From: JASLDZ01 sp964242895 | Lineage (GTDB): Bacteria; Pseudomonadota; Alphaproteobacteria; Caulobacterales; Caulobacteraceae | DNA: 15,781 nt | Reading direction: 5' to 3' | Assembly (NCBI GenBank): GCA_964242895.1 | Contig: CAXTBN010000062.1 | Coordinates: forward strand, 1 to 15,781 | Shown: one piece after another, positions 1 to 6,234 of the stretch | Position numbering within the stretch: the first letter of the stretch is position 1 | Layout of the letters: each line of letters opens with the position of its first letter | Program-made: the position numbers and the translations under genes | The notes under the pieces: generated by a model | What the model was told of the DNA's origin: nothing | Database searches by the model: none | What the model saw: the letters and a program-made list of their open reading frames with translations, nothing else

Positions 1-971
1 AGGATGCCGTCCTCGATCAGCACGGTGCGCTCGGTGGGCGTGCCCTCGTCGTCGACGGTCAGCGAGCCGCGGCGGCCGGGCTCGGTGCCGTCGTCGATCA
101 CGGTCACGCCCGGGGAGGCGACGCGCTCGCCCATCCGGCCGGAGAAGGCGCTGAGGCCCTTTCGATTGAAGTCGCCCTCGAGCCCGTGGCCGACGGCCTC
201 GTGGAGGAGCACGCCGTTCCACCCCGGTCCGAGCACCACGTCCATCTCGCCGGCGGGGCAGTCGCGCGCGTCGAGGTTCACCAGGGCCTGGCGCAGCGCC
301 TCGTCCACCTGGCCACGCCAGCTGTCCGCGCCGACCCAGGCGTGGAAGCCCGCGCGGCCTCCCGCGCCCGAGGAGCCCGACTCGCGCCGGTCGCCGTCCT
401 CCACGGTCACGCTGACGTTCAGGCGCACCAGCGGGCGCACGTCGCGCACCAGCCGGCCGTCGGCGCGCAGGATCTCCACGGTGCGCCGCTCGCCGGCGAC
501 GGAGGCGGACACCTGGACCACTCGCGGGTCGCGCGCCCGCGCCCAGGCGTCGATCTCCTGCAGCAGCTCCGCCTTCTCGCCGAAGGTGGGCGACAGCAGC
601 GGGTCCTCGTCGCCGTAGAGGCGGCGGTTGGTGCCGCGCGGCCCGTCCACCGCGCCGGTCGAGGCGTGGCCGCGCTTGGCCAGCGAGGCGCTCTCCGCCG
701 CGCGCTGGAGGGCGGCGGTGGAGATCTCGGAGGCGTGCGCGTAGCCGACCGCCTCGCCCGCCACCACGCGCAGGCCGAAGCCCTCGCCGGCGTCGTAGGC
801 GGCCGACTTCAGCCGGCCGTCGTCGAACACCAGCATCTCGCTCTCGGTGCGCTCCAGGAACAGCTCGCCGTCGTCGGCCCCGGTGAGCGCGCCCTGCAGC
901 ACGGCGAGCGCCTCCTCGGGCGTGGTCTCGGCGCTCTGCAGGAGGGAGGGGACGGGGACGGGCGCGTTCAT
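1..971 (-). CDS. tldD: Metalloprotease TldD, 5' part (runs off left edge)
   Basis: The reverse strand encodes 323 residues from an ATG at 971-969, with no stop before the window edge. TldD proteins are about 475-480 residues, so the last third is missing. The TldD/PmbA signature HEAVGHGLEGDF is at residues 257-268. It supplies the zinc-binding HExxxH (H257, E258, H262), while the third ligand, a cysteine in this family, lies outside the window. TldD works with TldE/PmbA as a cytoplasmic heterodimer that degrades unfolded peptides; in Escherichia coli it matures microcin B17 and degrades the CcdA antitoxin. The only Shine-Dalgarno-like sequence is a weak AGGCGG just before the start. It is transcribed away from the membrane-protein gene at 1068. 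The identification is secure; any specific substrate here is unknown. Confidence 0.95.
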   Translation of the reverse strand, partial: MNAPVPVPSLLQSAETTPEEALAVLQGALTGADDGELFLERTESEMLVFDDGRLKSAAYDAGEGFGLRVVAGEAVGYAHASEISTAALQRAAESASLAKRGHASTGAVDGPRGTNRRLYGDEDPLLSPTFGEKAELLQEIDAWARARDPRVVQVSASVAGERRTVEILRADGRLVRDVRPLVRLNVSVTVEDGDRRESGSSGAGGRAGFHAWVGADSWRGQVDEALRQALVNLDARDCPAGEMDVVLGPGWNGVLLHEAVGHGLEGDFNRKGLSAFSGRMGERVASPGVTVIDDGTEPGRRGSLTVDDEGTPTERTVLIEDGI

Positions 972-1019
972 GGCCGCCTAGATCGCAACGGCTCCGGCGC
1001 AGGGCAAGGCGGCGCTCGC

Positions 1020-1031
1020 CGCAGGCCTGCG
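1020..1031. promoter_or_regulatory. 12-bp perfect palindrome between tldD and the divergent gene
   Basis: CGCAGGCCTGCG is a perfect palindrome in the 96-bp space between the tldD start and the GTG at 1068. It overlaps the 9-mer TCGCCGCAG (1016-1024), which recurs at 1520-1528 upstream of the S24 repressor gene. Its position suits an operator acting on one or both divergent genes, possibly for that repressor. This is inference: short palindromes are frequent at this GC content. Confidence 0.3.
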
Positions 1032-1067
1032 AATCGGTCGACGTGGGGTCGCGGCGGGAGGCGGTCG

Positions 1068-1493
1068 GTGCGCCAGATCTACAGCCAGGTCGGGCTGGTC
1101 GTCATGCTGGCCGTCTGCGGCGCGGCCCTGCGCTGGGGCGGACGTCCGGAGCGGCGCGCGGCCGTGCTGATCGGCGTGGCGTGGATCGCCCTGCTGGCGG
1201 CGCAGCGCGTGCTGGGTCAGGTCGCCCCCGTGGCGACGCTCCTGGCCATGGACGCCGCCGTGTTCGTCCTGCTGCTGCTGATCAACTGGACCGATCGCGA
1301 GGAGTGGCTGGTCTACGGCCTCGCGTGCCAGGGCGTGGCGCTCGGCGTCCACGTCATCCGCCTGCTCTCCCCGGCCATGTCCAAGTGGACCTACCTGACG
1401 GCGCTGGCGGTCTCCAGCTACGGCCTGCTGCTGTGCCTGGCGTGGGGGACGTGGAACGCGCGGCGGTCGCGACGCCTGGGTTTGTCTTCCTAG
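1068..1493 (+). CDS. Small integral membrane protein of unknown function
   Basis: This encodes 141 residues from a GTG start, chosen because GGGAGG lies at 1056-1061, six bases upstream; the longer upstream frame is antisense to tldD. About five hydrophobic stretches are visible at residues 6-22, 31-47, 54-73, 80-99 and 107-127. They are linked by short charged loops such as RPERR and TDREEW, and the tail is basic (ARRSRR). There are no catalytic motifs, so it is a polytopic inner-membrane protein that I cannot assign to a family. It lies 62 bases upstream of the S24 repressor gene on the same strand. The 15 bases around its ribosome binding site, CGGCGGGAGGCGGTC at 1052-1066, also occur at 1540-1554 before that gene. 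Confidence 0.7.
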   Translation: MRQIYSQVGLVVMLAVCGAALRWGGRPERRAAVLIGVAWIALLAAQRVLGQVAPVATLLAMDAAVFVLLLLINWTDREEWLVYGLACQGVALGVHVIRLLSPAMSKWTYLTALAVSSYGLLLCLAWGTWNARRSRRLGLSS

Positions 1494-1509
1494 GCGACGC
1501 CGTTTATTC

Positions 1510-1528
1510 CTGCGGCTCGTCGCCGCAG
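1510..1528 (+). promoter_or_regulatory. Inverted repeat in the leader of the S24 repressor gene
   Basis: CTGCGGC and GCCGCAG form a 7-bp inverted repeat with a 5-base spacer. It lies 28 bases before the repressor start and just after an unusually AT-rich patch (GTTTATTC, 1502-1509). A weak promoter-like pair, TTGTCT then TATTCC, lies just upstream. S24/LexA-type repressors bind inverted repeats and usually repress their own genes, so an autoregulatory operator fits. It could equally be an RNA hairpin that attenuates readthrough from the membrane-protein gene. No T-run follows, so a simple intrinsic terminator is less likely. Confidence 0.35.
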
Positions 1529-1555
1529 CCGCGGCGATTCGGCGGGAGGCGGTCC

Positions 1556-2194
1556 ATGCTGACGCACGCGCAGGTCTGGGGCGGGATCGACGCCCTGGCG
1601 CGCCGCTTCGACGTGAGCGCCTCGGCGCTCGCGAAGCTGGCGGGGCTCGACCCGACGAGCTTCAACCGCTCCAAGCGGGCCTCGTCGGACACCCCGTCCC
1701 GGCCGCGCTGGCCCTCGACGGAGAGCCTCGCCAAGGTGCTGGCCGCCACGGGCGTGGGCCTGGCCGAGTTCGGCGACTTGGCGGACGGGCGGGCGGCGGC
1801 GGCGCCCCGCTCCGCCGTGCCGCTGCTCGGCTTCGCGCAGGCCGGGCGGGACGGCTTCTTCGACGACGCCGGCTTCCCCGTGGGCGAGGGCTGGGACGAG
1901 GTGGAGGCGCCCGGCGCGGGGGAGGGGACCTATGCGCTGGAGATCGCCGGCGACTCCATGGCGCCGCTCTACCGCGAGGGCGACCGGGTCATCGTGCGCC
2001 CGCTCGCCGAGCCGCCCCGCCGCGGCGACCGCGTGGTGGTCAAGACGACGGGCGGCGAGGTCATGGCGAAGGAGGTGGCGCGCGTCACGGCCCGTCGCCT
2101 CACCCTGCGGTCGGTGAACCCGGCGCACGGCGACCGGACGCTGGACTGGACGGAGGTGGCCTGGGTCGCCCGCGTCCTGTGGGCCAGCCAGTAG
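1556..2194 (+). CDS. LexA-like S24-family transcriptional repressor
   Basis: This encodes 212 residues from ATG 1556, with GGGAGG at 1544-1549. The N-terminal third (about residues 14-72) has a helix-turn-helix-like region, ALAKLAGLDPTSFNRSK. The C-terminal half is a peptidase S24 (LexA/CI/UmuD) fold. The catalytic serine is in GDSMAP (S134), the likely general-base lysine is K172 in GGEVMAKEV, and the likely self-cleavage site is Ala96-Gly97 in FAQAGRDG. The dyad is intact, so RecA-stimulated or other autocleavage is plausible. This is the form typical of phage-repressor-like regulators rather than LexA itself. Its targets are unknown; the neighbouring membrane protein shares its leader sequence and is the obvious candidate. 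Its stop lies 3 bases from that of the convergent gene ending at 2198. Confidence 0.87.
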   Translation: MLTHAQVWGGIDALARRFDVSASALAKLAGLDPTSFNRSKRASSDTPSRPRWPSTESLAKVLAATGVGLAEFGDLADGRAAAAPRSAVPLLGFAQAGRDGFFDDAGFPVGEGWDEVEAPGAGEGTYALEIAGDSMAPLYREGDRVIVRPLAEPPRRGDRVVVKTTGGEVMAKEVARVTARRLTLRSVNPAHGDRTLDWTEVAWVARVLWASQ

Positions 2195-2197
2195 CGC

Positions 2198-2590
2198 TCA
2201 GCGGTGGGCGGCGCGCCGGAGCGCCCGGCCCTCGTCCGGGGTGATGGCCTGGAAGTCCTGTACGATCAGCCCTTCGCGGCCCCCGCCGGGGTGGTCCAGG
2301 ACAGAGAGCTGGAAGTCCAACGGCGAGCAGAGGCTCGAAGGGCCGTAGATCTTGTTGATCAGGATGGGGTGCGGAGCCAGCAGCATGCTGCTGGGGGTGA
2401 CGGTGAGCTTCCACCAGCGGCTGATCGAGCGCACCAAGATGGTGTGGTCGTCGACGGGCACGTACTCGGTGTCCGTGCCGTTGCTGAGAAGGATGCACGC
2501 CGGCCGGCTCGGCTTGGACGCGGCGGGCGGCGCGGACGGCTGAACGATCGCCGCGAGCAGGACGGCCAGGAGCGGACCGGCGACGCTCAT
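2198..2590 (-). CDS. Secreted DUF6491-like protein, paralogue 2
   Basis: This encodes 130 residues from the ATG at 2590-2588, which overlaps the stop of the previous gene as ATGA. A longer upstream frame exists but is antisense-like and lacks this coupling. It has a signal-peptide-like start (residues 1-25), then a domain with C32, DDHTILV (47-53), a WWKLTV strand, CSPLD with C88 (88-92) and GLIVQ (107-111). It ends in an Asp/Glu-Arg rich helix (ITPDEGRALRR). The two conserved cysteines suggest a periplasmic disulfide. It matches its neighbour along its length and resembles the DUF6491 pattern (paired Cys, DDRT-like turn, final LTxEE helix), recognised from memory. Function is unknown. It is the last gene of the lysK operon. 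Confidence 0.7.
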   Translation of the reverse strand: MSVAGPLLAVLLAAIVQPSAPPAASKPSRPACILLSNGTDTEYVPVDDHTILVRSISRWWKLTVTPSSMLLAPHPILINKIYGPSSLCSPLDFQLSVLDHPGGGREGLIVQDFQAITPDEGRALRRAAHR

Positions 2591-2958
2591 CGACGCAGCA
2601 CCGACGCCTTGGGCATGCCGTGTCGGAGGCGCTCCGCCTCCTCGCGCGACAGGGGCGTGATGGACTGCACGATCAGCCCCGTGCGCCCGACACCGGGGCC
2701 TGCGGCGAACAACTGGATGTCCAGCGGCGAGCACACGATGCCCGATCCGCGCACGATGAGGTTGGTGGAGGGCACCGCCAGCGCCGGGTTCGGCTCGGTG
2801 GTGATGCGGTAGGCGTGGATGCCGGCCGAAACCAGGATCGTATGGTCGCTGACGGGATAGTAGGCCGTGTCGCTCCCGCCCTGGCCGAGGTTGTAGCAGG
2901 TGGCGCGGGGCGCGCCGGGGGTCGCGAGGGCGGCGGCGAGCAGAAGGGCGGGGATCAT
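2587..2958 (-). CDS. Secreted DUF6491-like protein, paralogue 1
   Basis: This encodes 123 residues, starting at ATG 2958-2956 inside an ATGA overlap with the lysK stop and ending in another ATGA overlap with paralogue 2. Translation of all three genes is therefore probably coupled. Residues 1-19 form a short signal peptide (MIPALLLAAALATPGAP). The mature part has C21, SDHTILV (37-43), a YRITTEP strand, CSPLD with C76 (76-80), GLIVQ and a final LSREEAERLR helix. All these landmarks recur in the same order in the downstream paralogue. It is probably a small periplasmic disulfide-bonded protein. Why it sits behind a tRNA synthetase gene is unclear; the family name is a tentative match. Confidence 0.72.
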   Translation of the reverse strand: MIPALLLAAALATPGAPRATCYNLGQGGSDTAYYPVSDHTILVSAGIHAYRITTEPNPALAVPSTNLIVRGSGIVCSPLDIQLFAAGPGVGRTGLIVQSITPLSREEAERLRHGMPKASVLRR

Positions 2959-4706
2959 CGGCTGGGCTCCGAGACGGCGTCTCTGTCCTTCAAACCGTTC
3001 TCGACGCCTTCCGGTTCAAGCGCGCCCAAATCCTCGCCCGCGAGCACCCGCCCGATCAGCGCCTTGGTGCGGTCGAGCCCGAAAATCGCGGCGAAGGAGC
3101 CGAAGCGCGGCCCCTGCGGCTGCCCCAGCAGCGTCTCGTAAAGCGCGCCGAACCACAGGCGCAGCGGCTCGAAGCCGGCCGCCTTGCCCGCCTCATACAC
3201 CTCCGCCTGGATCGCCTCGCCGTCGGCGTCGGCCGACAGCGCCTCAAGCCGCGCCTTGAGGTCGGCGAGGGCCGCACGCTCGCGGTCGTCGGGGGCGCGG
3301 AAGCGCTTGGTCGGCCGGACGTAGTCCTCGTAAAACGCGATCGCCCGCGCCACGAAGCTGGCGAGCAGCGGCTCGCTCTGCGGCGTCGCGTCCGGCTTGT
3401 AGCGGCGGATGAAGCCCCACAGCACCTCCTCCGAGCCGGCGTCGGCGGCCGAGACCACGTTCAGCAGCAGGGAGAAGCTCACCGGCGAGCCGTGCTCAGG
3501 CGGCGCGCCGCCGTGGACGGACCACACCGGATTGTCGAGCCGCTTCGCCTCCTCCTGGCCGGGATAGGCGTCGAGCTGCTGGAGGTACTCGTCGGCCGCC
3601 TTGGGGATCACGTCGAAGCTGAGCTTCTTGGCGCTCCTGGGCGACTGGAACATGTAGTAGGCGAGGCTCTCCGGCGGGCCGTAGCGCAGCCACTGCTCCA
3701 TGGTCAGCCCGTTGTTCTTGGACTTGGAGATCTTGGCGCCCTCGCCGTCGAGGAACATCTCGTAGTTGAACCCCTCCGGCGGCGTGCCGCCCAGGATGCG
3801 GCACACCTTGTTCGAGACCTTGACCGAGTCGATCAGGTCCTTGCCGCTCATCTCGTAGTCGATGTCCAGCGCCGTCCAGCGCATGGCCCAGTCGGGCTTC
3901 CACTGCAGCTTCACGTCGCCGCCGGTGACGGGGACTTCCGTCCGCGTCCCGTCCTCGTCGGCGAACACGATCGTGCCCGCCTCCGCGTTGCGCTCCAGCG
4001 TCGGGACCTGCAGCACGTGGCCCGTCTTGGGGCTGATCGGCAGGAAGGGCGAGTAGGTGGCGCGGCGGTCGGGGCCGAGCGTCGGCAGCATCACCGCCTG
4101 GATCTCGTCGAACCGCTCCAGCGCCGTGCGCAGCGTCGCGTCGAACACGCCGGACCGGTAGGCCTCGGTGGAGGAGCGGAAGTCGTAGTCGAAGCCGAAG
4201 CCGTCGAGGAAGCGGCGCAGGCGCGCGTTGTTGTAGGCGCCGAACGAGCTCTCCTGCTCGAACGGATCGCGCACCTGCGTCAGCGGCTTGTCGAGGTCTT
4301 CCGCCAGCCAGTCCTGGTGCGGCAGGCCGGGCGGCGCCTTGCGCAGTCCGTCCATGTCGTCGCTGAAGCAGATCAGCGCGGTCGGGACTGCATCCTCCGT
4401 CAGCGCGCGGAAGGCGGAGCGGACCATGGTGGTGCGCGCCACCTCGCCGAAGGTGCCCACGTGCGGCAGGCCGCTGGGGCCGTAGCCCGTCTCCAGCACC
4501 ACCGGCCGGCCCGCGATCTCGGGGTGGTCGGCGACCGCCCCGGCCGTCTCGTCCGCCGCGATGCGCTGGAGCGCGTCCGCCGCGGCCGCCTTGTCCAGCC
4601 GCTTGGCCGCCACGTGCTTCAGCAGCGCCCGCGCCTGCTCGAAGGGCCACGCGCGGGCGTCTCGGGCGGCGGTCGACAGGCCGGCGAGGGAGGTGAGGGC
4701 GGACAT
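2955..4706 (-). CDS. lysK: Class I lysyl-tRNA synthetase
   Basis: This 583-residue enzyme charges tRNA-Lys with lysine in the cytoplasm. It is the archaeal-type class I LysRS that alphaproteobacteria use in place of class II LysS. The Rossmann catalytic domain has the HIGH-equivalent PSGLPHVGT (residues 77-85) and the KMSKS-equivalent KISKS (325-329). Between them are class I LysRS landmarks such as CFSDDMDGLRK, YEMSGKDLIDS and FNYEMFLDGEGAK. The C-terminal part, from about residue 400, is the helical anticodon-recognition region. Its length is slightly above the usual 520-560. The ATG at 4706 lies exactly one promoter-to-start distance below a good -10/-35 pair and lacks a Shine-Dalgarno sequence, suggesting a leaderless mRNA. 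It is first in a three-gene overlapping operon and divergent from ubiK. Confidence 0.97.
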   Translation of the reverse strand: MSALTSLAGLSTAARDARAWPFEQARALLKHVAAKRLDKAAAADALQRIAADETAGAVADHPEIAGRPVVLETGYGPSGLPHVGTFGEVARTTMVRSAFRALTEDAVPTALICFSDDMDGLRKAPPGLPHQDWLAEDLDKPLTQVRDPFEQESSFGAYNNARLRRFLDGFGFDYDFRSSTEAYRSGVFDATLRTALERFDEIQAVMLPTLGPDRRATYSPFLPISPKTGHVLQVPTLERNAEAGTIVFADEDGTRTEVPVTGGDVKLQWKPDWAMRWTALDIDYEMSGKDLIDSVKVSNKVCRILGGTPPEGFNYEMFLDGEGAKISKSKNNGLTMEQWLRYGPPESLAYYMFQSPRSAKKLSFDVIPKAADEYLQQLDAYPGQEEAKRLDNPVWSVHGGAPPEHGSPVSFSLLLNVVSAADAGSEEVLWGFIRRYKPDATPQSEPLLASFVARAIAFYEDYVRPTKRFRAPDDRERAALADLKARLEALSADADGEAIQAEVYEAGKAAGFEPLRLWFGALYETLLGQPQGPRFGSFAAIFGLDRTKALIGRVLAGEDLGALEPEGVENGLKDRDAVSEPSR

Positions 4707-4712
4707 GAGAGC

Positions 4713-4742
4713 GGTCTACGAGGCTTGCCCACCTCCGTTCAA
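4713..4742 (-). promoter_or_regulatory. Probable lysK promoter giving a leaderless transcript
   Basis: On the minus strand, TTGAAC (4742-4737) is followed after 18 bases by TAGACC (4718-4713). These resemble the alphaproteobacterial TTGaCG / TAnAWC elements. The -10 box ends six bases before the lysK ATG, so transcription should begin at the start codon itself. No ribosome binding site is present. The same -35 hexamer and 18-base spacing occur before the tRNA-Met gene. Confidence 0.55.
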
Positions 4743-4784
4743 TCACCCGCCCGTCCCGGCCATCGCCCGGATGGGCGGAGGTGG
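4729..4784. repeat. Nested inverted repeats in the lysK/ubiK divergent region
   Basis: CCACCTCCG (4729-4737) is matched by CGGAGGTGG (4776-4784), giving 9-bp arms 38 bases apart. Inside lie two alternative or nested pairings: CCGCCC (4747-4752) with GGGCGG (4773-4778), and CCATC (4760-4764) with GATGG (4770-4774). The left arm overlaps the lysK -35/spacer region and the right arm abuts the weak ubiK -35, so a protein bound to both arms could control both promoters. If ubiK is leaderless, the repeat is not in its mRNA, which favours a DNA-level role. Confidence 0.4.
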
Positions 4785-4810
4785 CGGGCGTCCCGCTTCG
4801 CGCTTATCTC
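4781..4810 (+). promoter_or_regulatory. Possible ubiK promoter, also leaderless
   Basis: TATCTC at 4805-4810 ends six bases before the ubiK ATG, with a weak -35-like GTGGCG at 4781-4786 and an 18-base spacer. There is no Shine-Dalgarno sequence before ubiK. The geometry matches that of the opposing lysK promoter, but the hexamers are poor, so this is tentative. Confidence 0.3.
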
Positions 4811-4816
4811 CCCGCC

Positions 4817-5113
4817 ATGCAGACGAAGAACCCGTTCATGGAGGAGATGGCCAAGCTCTCCGAGCAGGCCATGGGCCTCGCCAACGCCGCCGGCGAGGAG
4901 GCGCGCACCCTGTTCCGCACGGGCGGCGAGCGCATGGCGGTGGAGCTCGACCTCGTGCGCCGCGACGAGCTGGAGGCGGTCAAGGCCGTGCTCCAGGCGG
5001 AGATCGCCGCGCTCCGCACGGAGCTGGCGCAGCTGCGTGCGTCCGCTTCCGCCGCGACCTCCTCCGGGGCGATGGGCGGCGAGGCGGTTCCCCCGCTGAG
5101 CGACGCCGGTTGA
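4817..5113 (+). CDS. ubiK: UbiK-family (BMFP domain) ubiquinone-biosynthesis accessory factor
   Basis: This encodes 98 residues. It has the BMFP/YqiC layout: an N-terminal amphipathic segment (NPFMEEMAKLSEQAMGLA, residues 5-22), then a coiled coil containing LVRRDELEAVKAVLQ (about 46-60) and a heptad-like AEIAALRTELAQLRA. It ends in a low-complexity Ala/Ser/Gly tail. UbiK in Escherichia coli is a trimeric membrane-associated protein that helps the UbiJ-centred complex in ubiquinone biosynthesis. The same fold promotes membrane fusion in vitro. The ATG at 4817 begins the conserved part directly and has no ribosome binding site. It leads the plus-strand run with ybjN, 88 bases before it. Family identity is firm; the ubiquinone role is by homology. 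Confidence 0.85.
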   Translation: MQTKNPFMEEMAKLSEQAMGLANAAGEEARTLFRTGGERMAVELDLVRRDELEAVKAVLQAEIAALRTELAQLRASASAATSSGAMGGEAVPPLSDAG

Positions 5114-5138
5114 GCCGACTCTCCCGAACCCGTAACCA
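5110..5138 (+). promoter_or_regulatory. Weak candidate promoter for ybjN
   Basis: TTGAGC (5110-5115, overlapping the ubiK stop) and TAACCA (5133-5138) are separated by 17 bases. They lie 63 bases before the ybjN ATG, in the relatively AT-richer stretch of the ubiK-ybjN spacer. The -35 is good and the -10 is poor, so readthrough from ubiK is an equal possibility. Confidence 0.25.
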
Positions 5139-5201
5139 TGCACGTACGGCCCTGACTCGCCCGCGCCCCTCGCGCGGTCGCCCGGCCGGTGGGACCATCT
5201 G

Positions 5202-5705
5202 ATGGACACGCCCGCCACCGACGAGCTCGAGCTCGGCCTCGATCCGCTGGACGTCGTCGAGCACGTGCTCAACGCCGAGAACCTGGACTTCGACCGCACC
5301 GACGACGGCGACCTCGCCTTCGCCATCACCGGCGACTGGAAGGACTACGAGCTGTGGTTCGCCTGGCGGCCGGAGGCGGACTGCCTGCAGCTGTGCCTGT
5401 CGCTCGACATGCGCGCGGCCAAGACGAAGCGCACCGCGGCCCACCACCTGATCAGCCTGATCAACCAGCGCGTCTGGCTCGGCCACTTCGAGGTGTGGAC
5501 CGAGGACGGCGAGGTGATCTATCGCCACGCCATGAGCCTGCCCGTCGGCGACAAACCCACCCTGGCGCAGGCCGCCAGCATGATCGACAGCGCCGTGGAG
5601 GCCGCGGACCGTTTCCATCCCGCGTTCGACTTCCTGCTCAAGGGCGGCAAGTCGCCGGAGGAGGCCATGGCCGCCTGCATGTTCGAGACGGTCGGCTCCG
5701 CCTGA
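5202..5705 (+). CDS. YbjN domain-containing protein
   Basis: This encodes 167 residues from ATG 5202, with GGTGGGA a short distance upstream. It is acidic and mainly alpha/beta. The YbjN domain covers about residues 15-150, starting LDVVEHVLNAENLDFDRTDDGDLAF and continuing through the strand DYELWFAWRPEADCLQL. The middle helix contains HHLISLINQRVWLGHFEVW, a run characteristic of the alphaproteobacterial branch. The final part has the DRFHPAFDFLLKGGKSPEEAM region. YbjN proteins resemble secretion-chaperone folds and are called putative sensory regulators; no biochemical role is settled. From memory, YbjN genes commonly sit directly before proC in alphaproteobacteria. Here a metal-uptake cassette and a long spacer intervene. 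Confidence 0.88.
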   Translation: MDTPATDELELGLDPLDVVEHVLNAENLDFDRTDDGDLAFAITGDWKDYELWFAWRPEADCLQLCLSLDMRAAKTKRTAAHHLISLINQRVWLGHFEVWTEDGEVIYRHAMSLPVGDKPTLAQAASMIDSAVEAADRFHPAFDFLLKGGKSPEEAMAACMFETVGSA

Positions 5706-5775
5706 GCGTCGCCGACGGCGGCGGGGGCGTCGGCCGTTGCGGCGGCCGCATCGCGCGTCCAGGGGTGCGTCGTCC

Positions 5776-6156
5776 ATGACCGCGCCGGCCGCCCGTTCCC
5801 GCTGCGCTTCCTGGCTGGCGATGCTGGCCGTGGTGCTGCTCGCCTGGGCGGGCGTCCGCTCCACGGTCATGCAGGCGCAGATGGTCGAGCCCGGGGCGTC
5901 CTGCGCCGACATGCCGGGCATGCGGTCAGGCGTCGCCCCGGCGCGGCCCGGCAAATCGGCGCCGGCCAGGCCCGCGCGATGCGAGTACTGCGCGGCGGCC
6001 GCCCATGCGCCGCTCGGGACCGCGATCGTGCGCCTCGATCCGCCGGTCGCGACGGCGGTGTTCGCCCGCTACGAGGCTCCCGCCTCCCTGGGCCCGCGCG
6101 GCCCTCCCCACCGCTCGCCGACCGCCCGCGGACCGCCCGCTCTCCTCTCCGCCTGA
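5776..6156 (+). CDS. DUF2946-like exported metal-associated protein
   Basis: This encodes 126 residues from ATG 5776, with AGGGG at 5761-5765. A hydrophobic signal or anchor covers residues 12-27 (SWLAMLAVVLLAWAGV). The remainder has potential metal ligands: CADMPGM at about residues 45-51 and CEYCAAAAHAP at about 74-84, a CxxC with a nearby His. It ends in a Pro/Arg-rich tail (GPRGPPHRSP). This is the usual layout of DUF2946, a family of small exported proteins found beside copper-responsive genes. It lies 78 bases before the TonB-dependent receptor gene, so the two are probably cotranscribed. A role in copper binding or sensing is inferred from family context. No recognisable Fur, Zur or CueR box was found upstream. 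Confidence 0.7.
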   Translation: MTAPAARSRCASWLAMLAVVLLAWAGVRSTVMQAQMVEPGASCADMPGMRSGVAPARPGKSAPARPARCEYCAAAAHAPLGTAIVRLDPPVATAVFARYEAPASLGPRGPPHRSPTARGPPALLSA

Positions 6157-6234
6157 CCCCGCCCGCCCGGAGCGTCGCTCCGCGCGTCCCGTCGGTCCGC
6201 GCCCGCGCCGTCGCGCGTGCGCCGGAGAGCCTTC

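Noticed and set aside
186..967. Long plus-strand frame opposite tldD extending the membrane protein upstream
   Set aside because: It is a shadow of tldD; a GTG with a good ribosome binding site at 1068 fits the membrane protein better.
3492..5099. 535-codon plus-strand frame opposite lysK
   Set aside because: It is antisense to the clearly real class I LysRS, rich in Arg/Leu/Val/Gly without family motifs, and explained by the high GC content.
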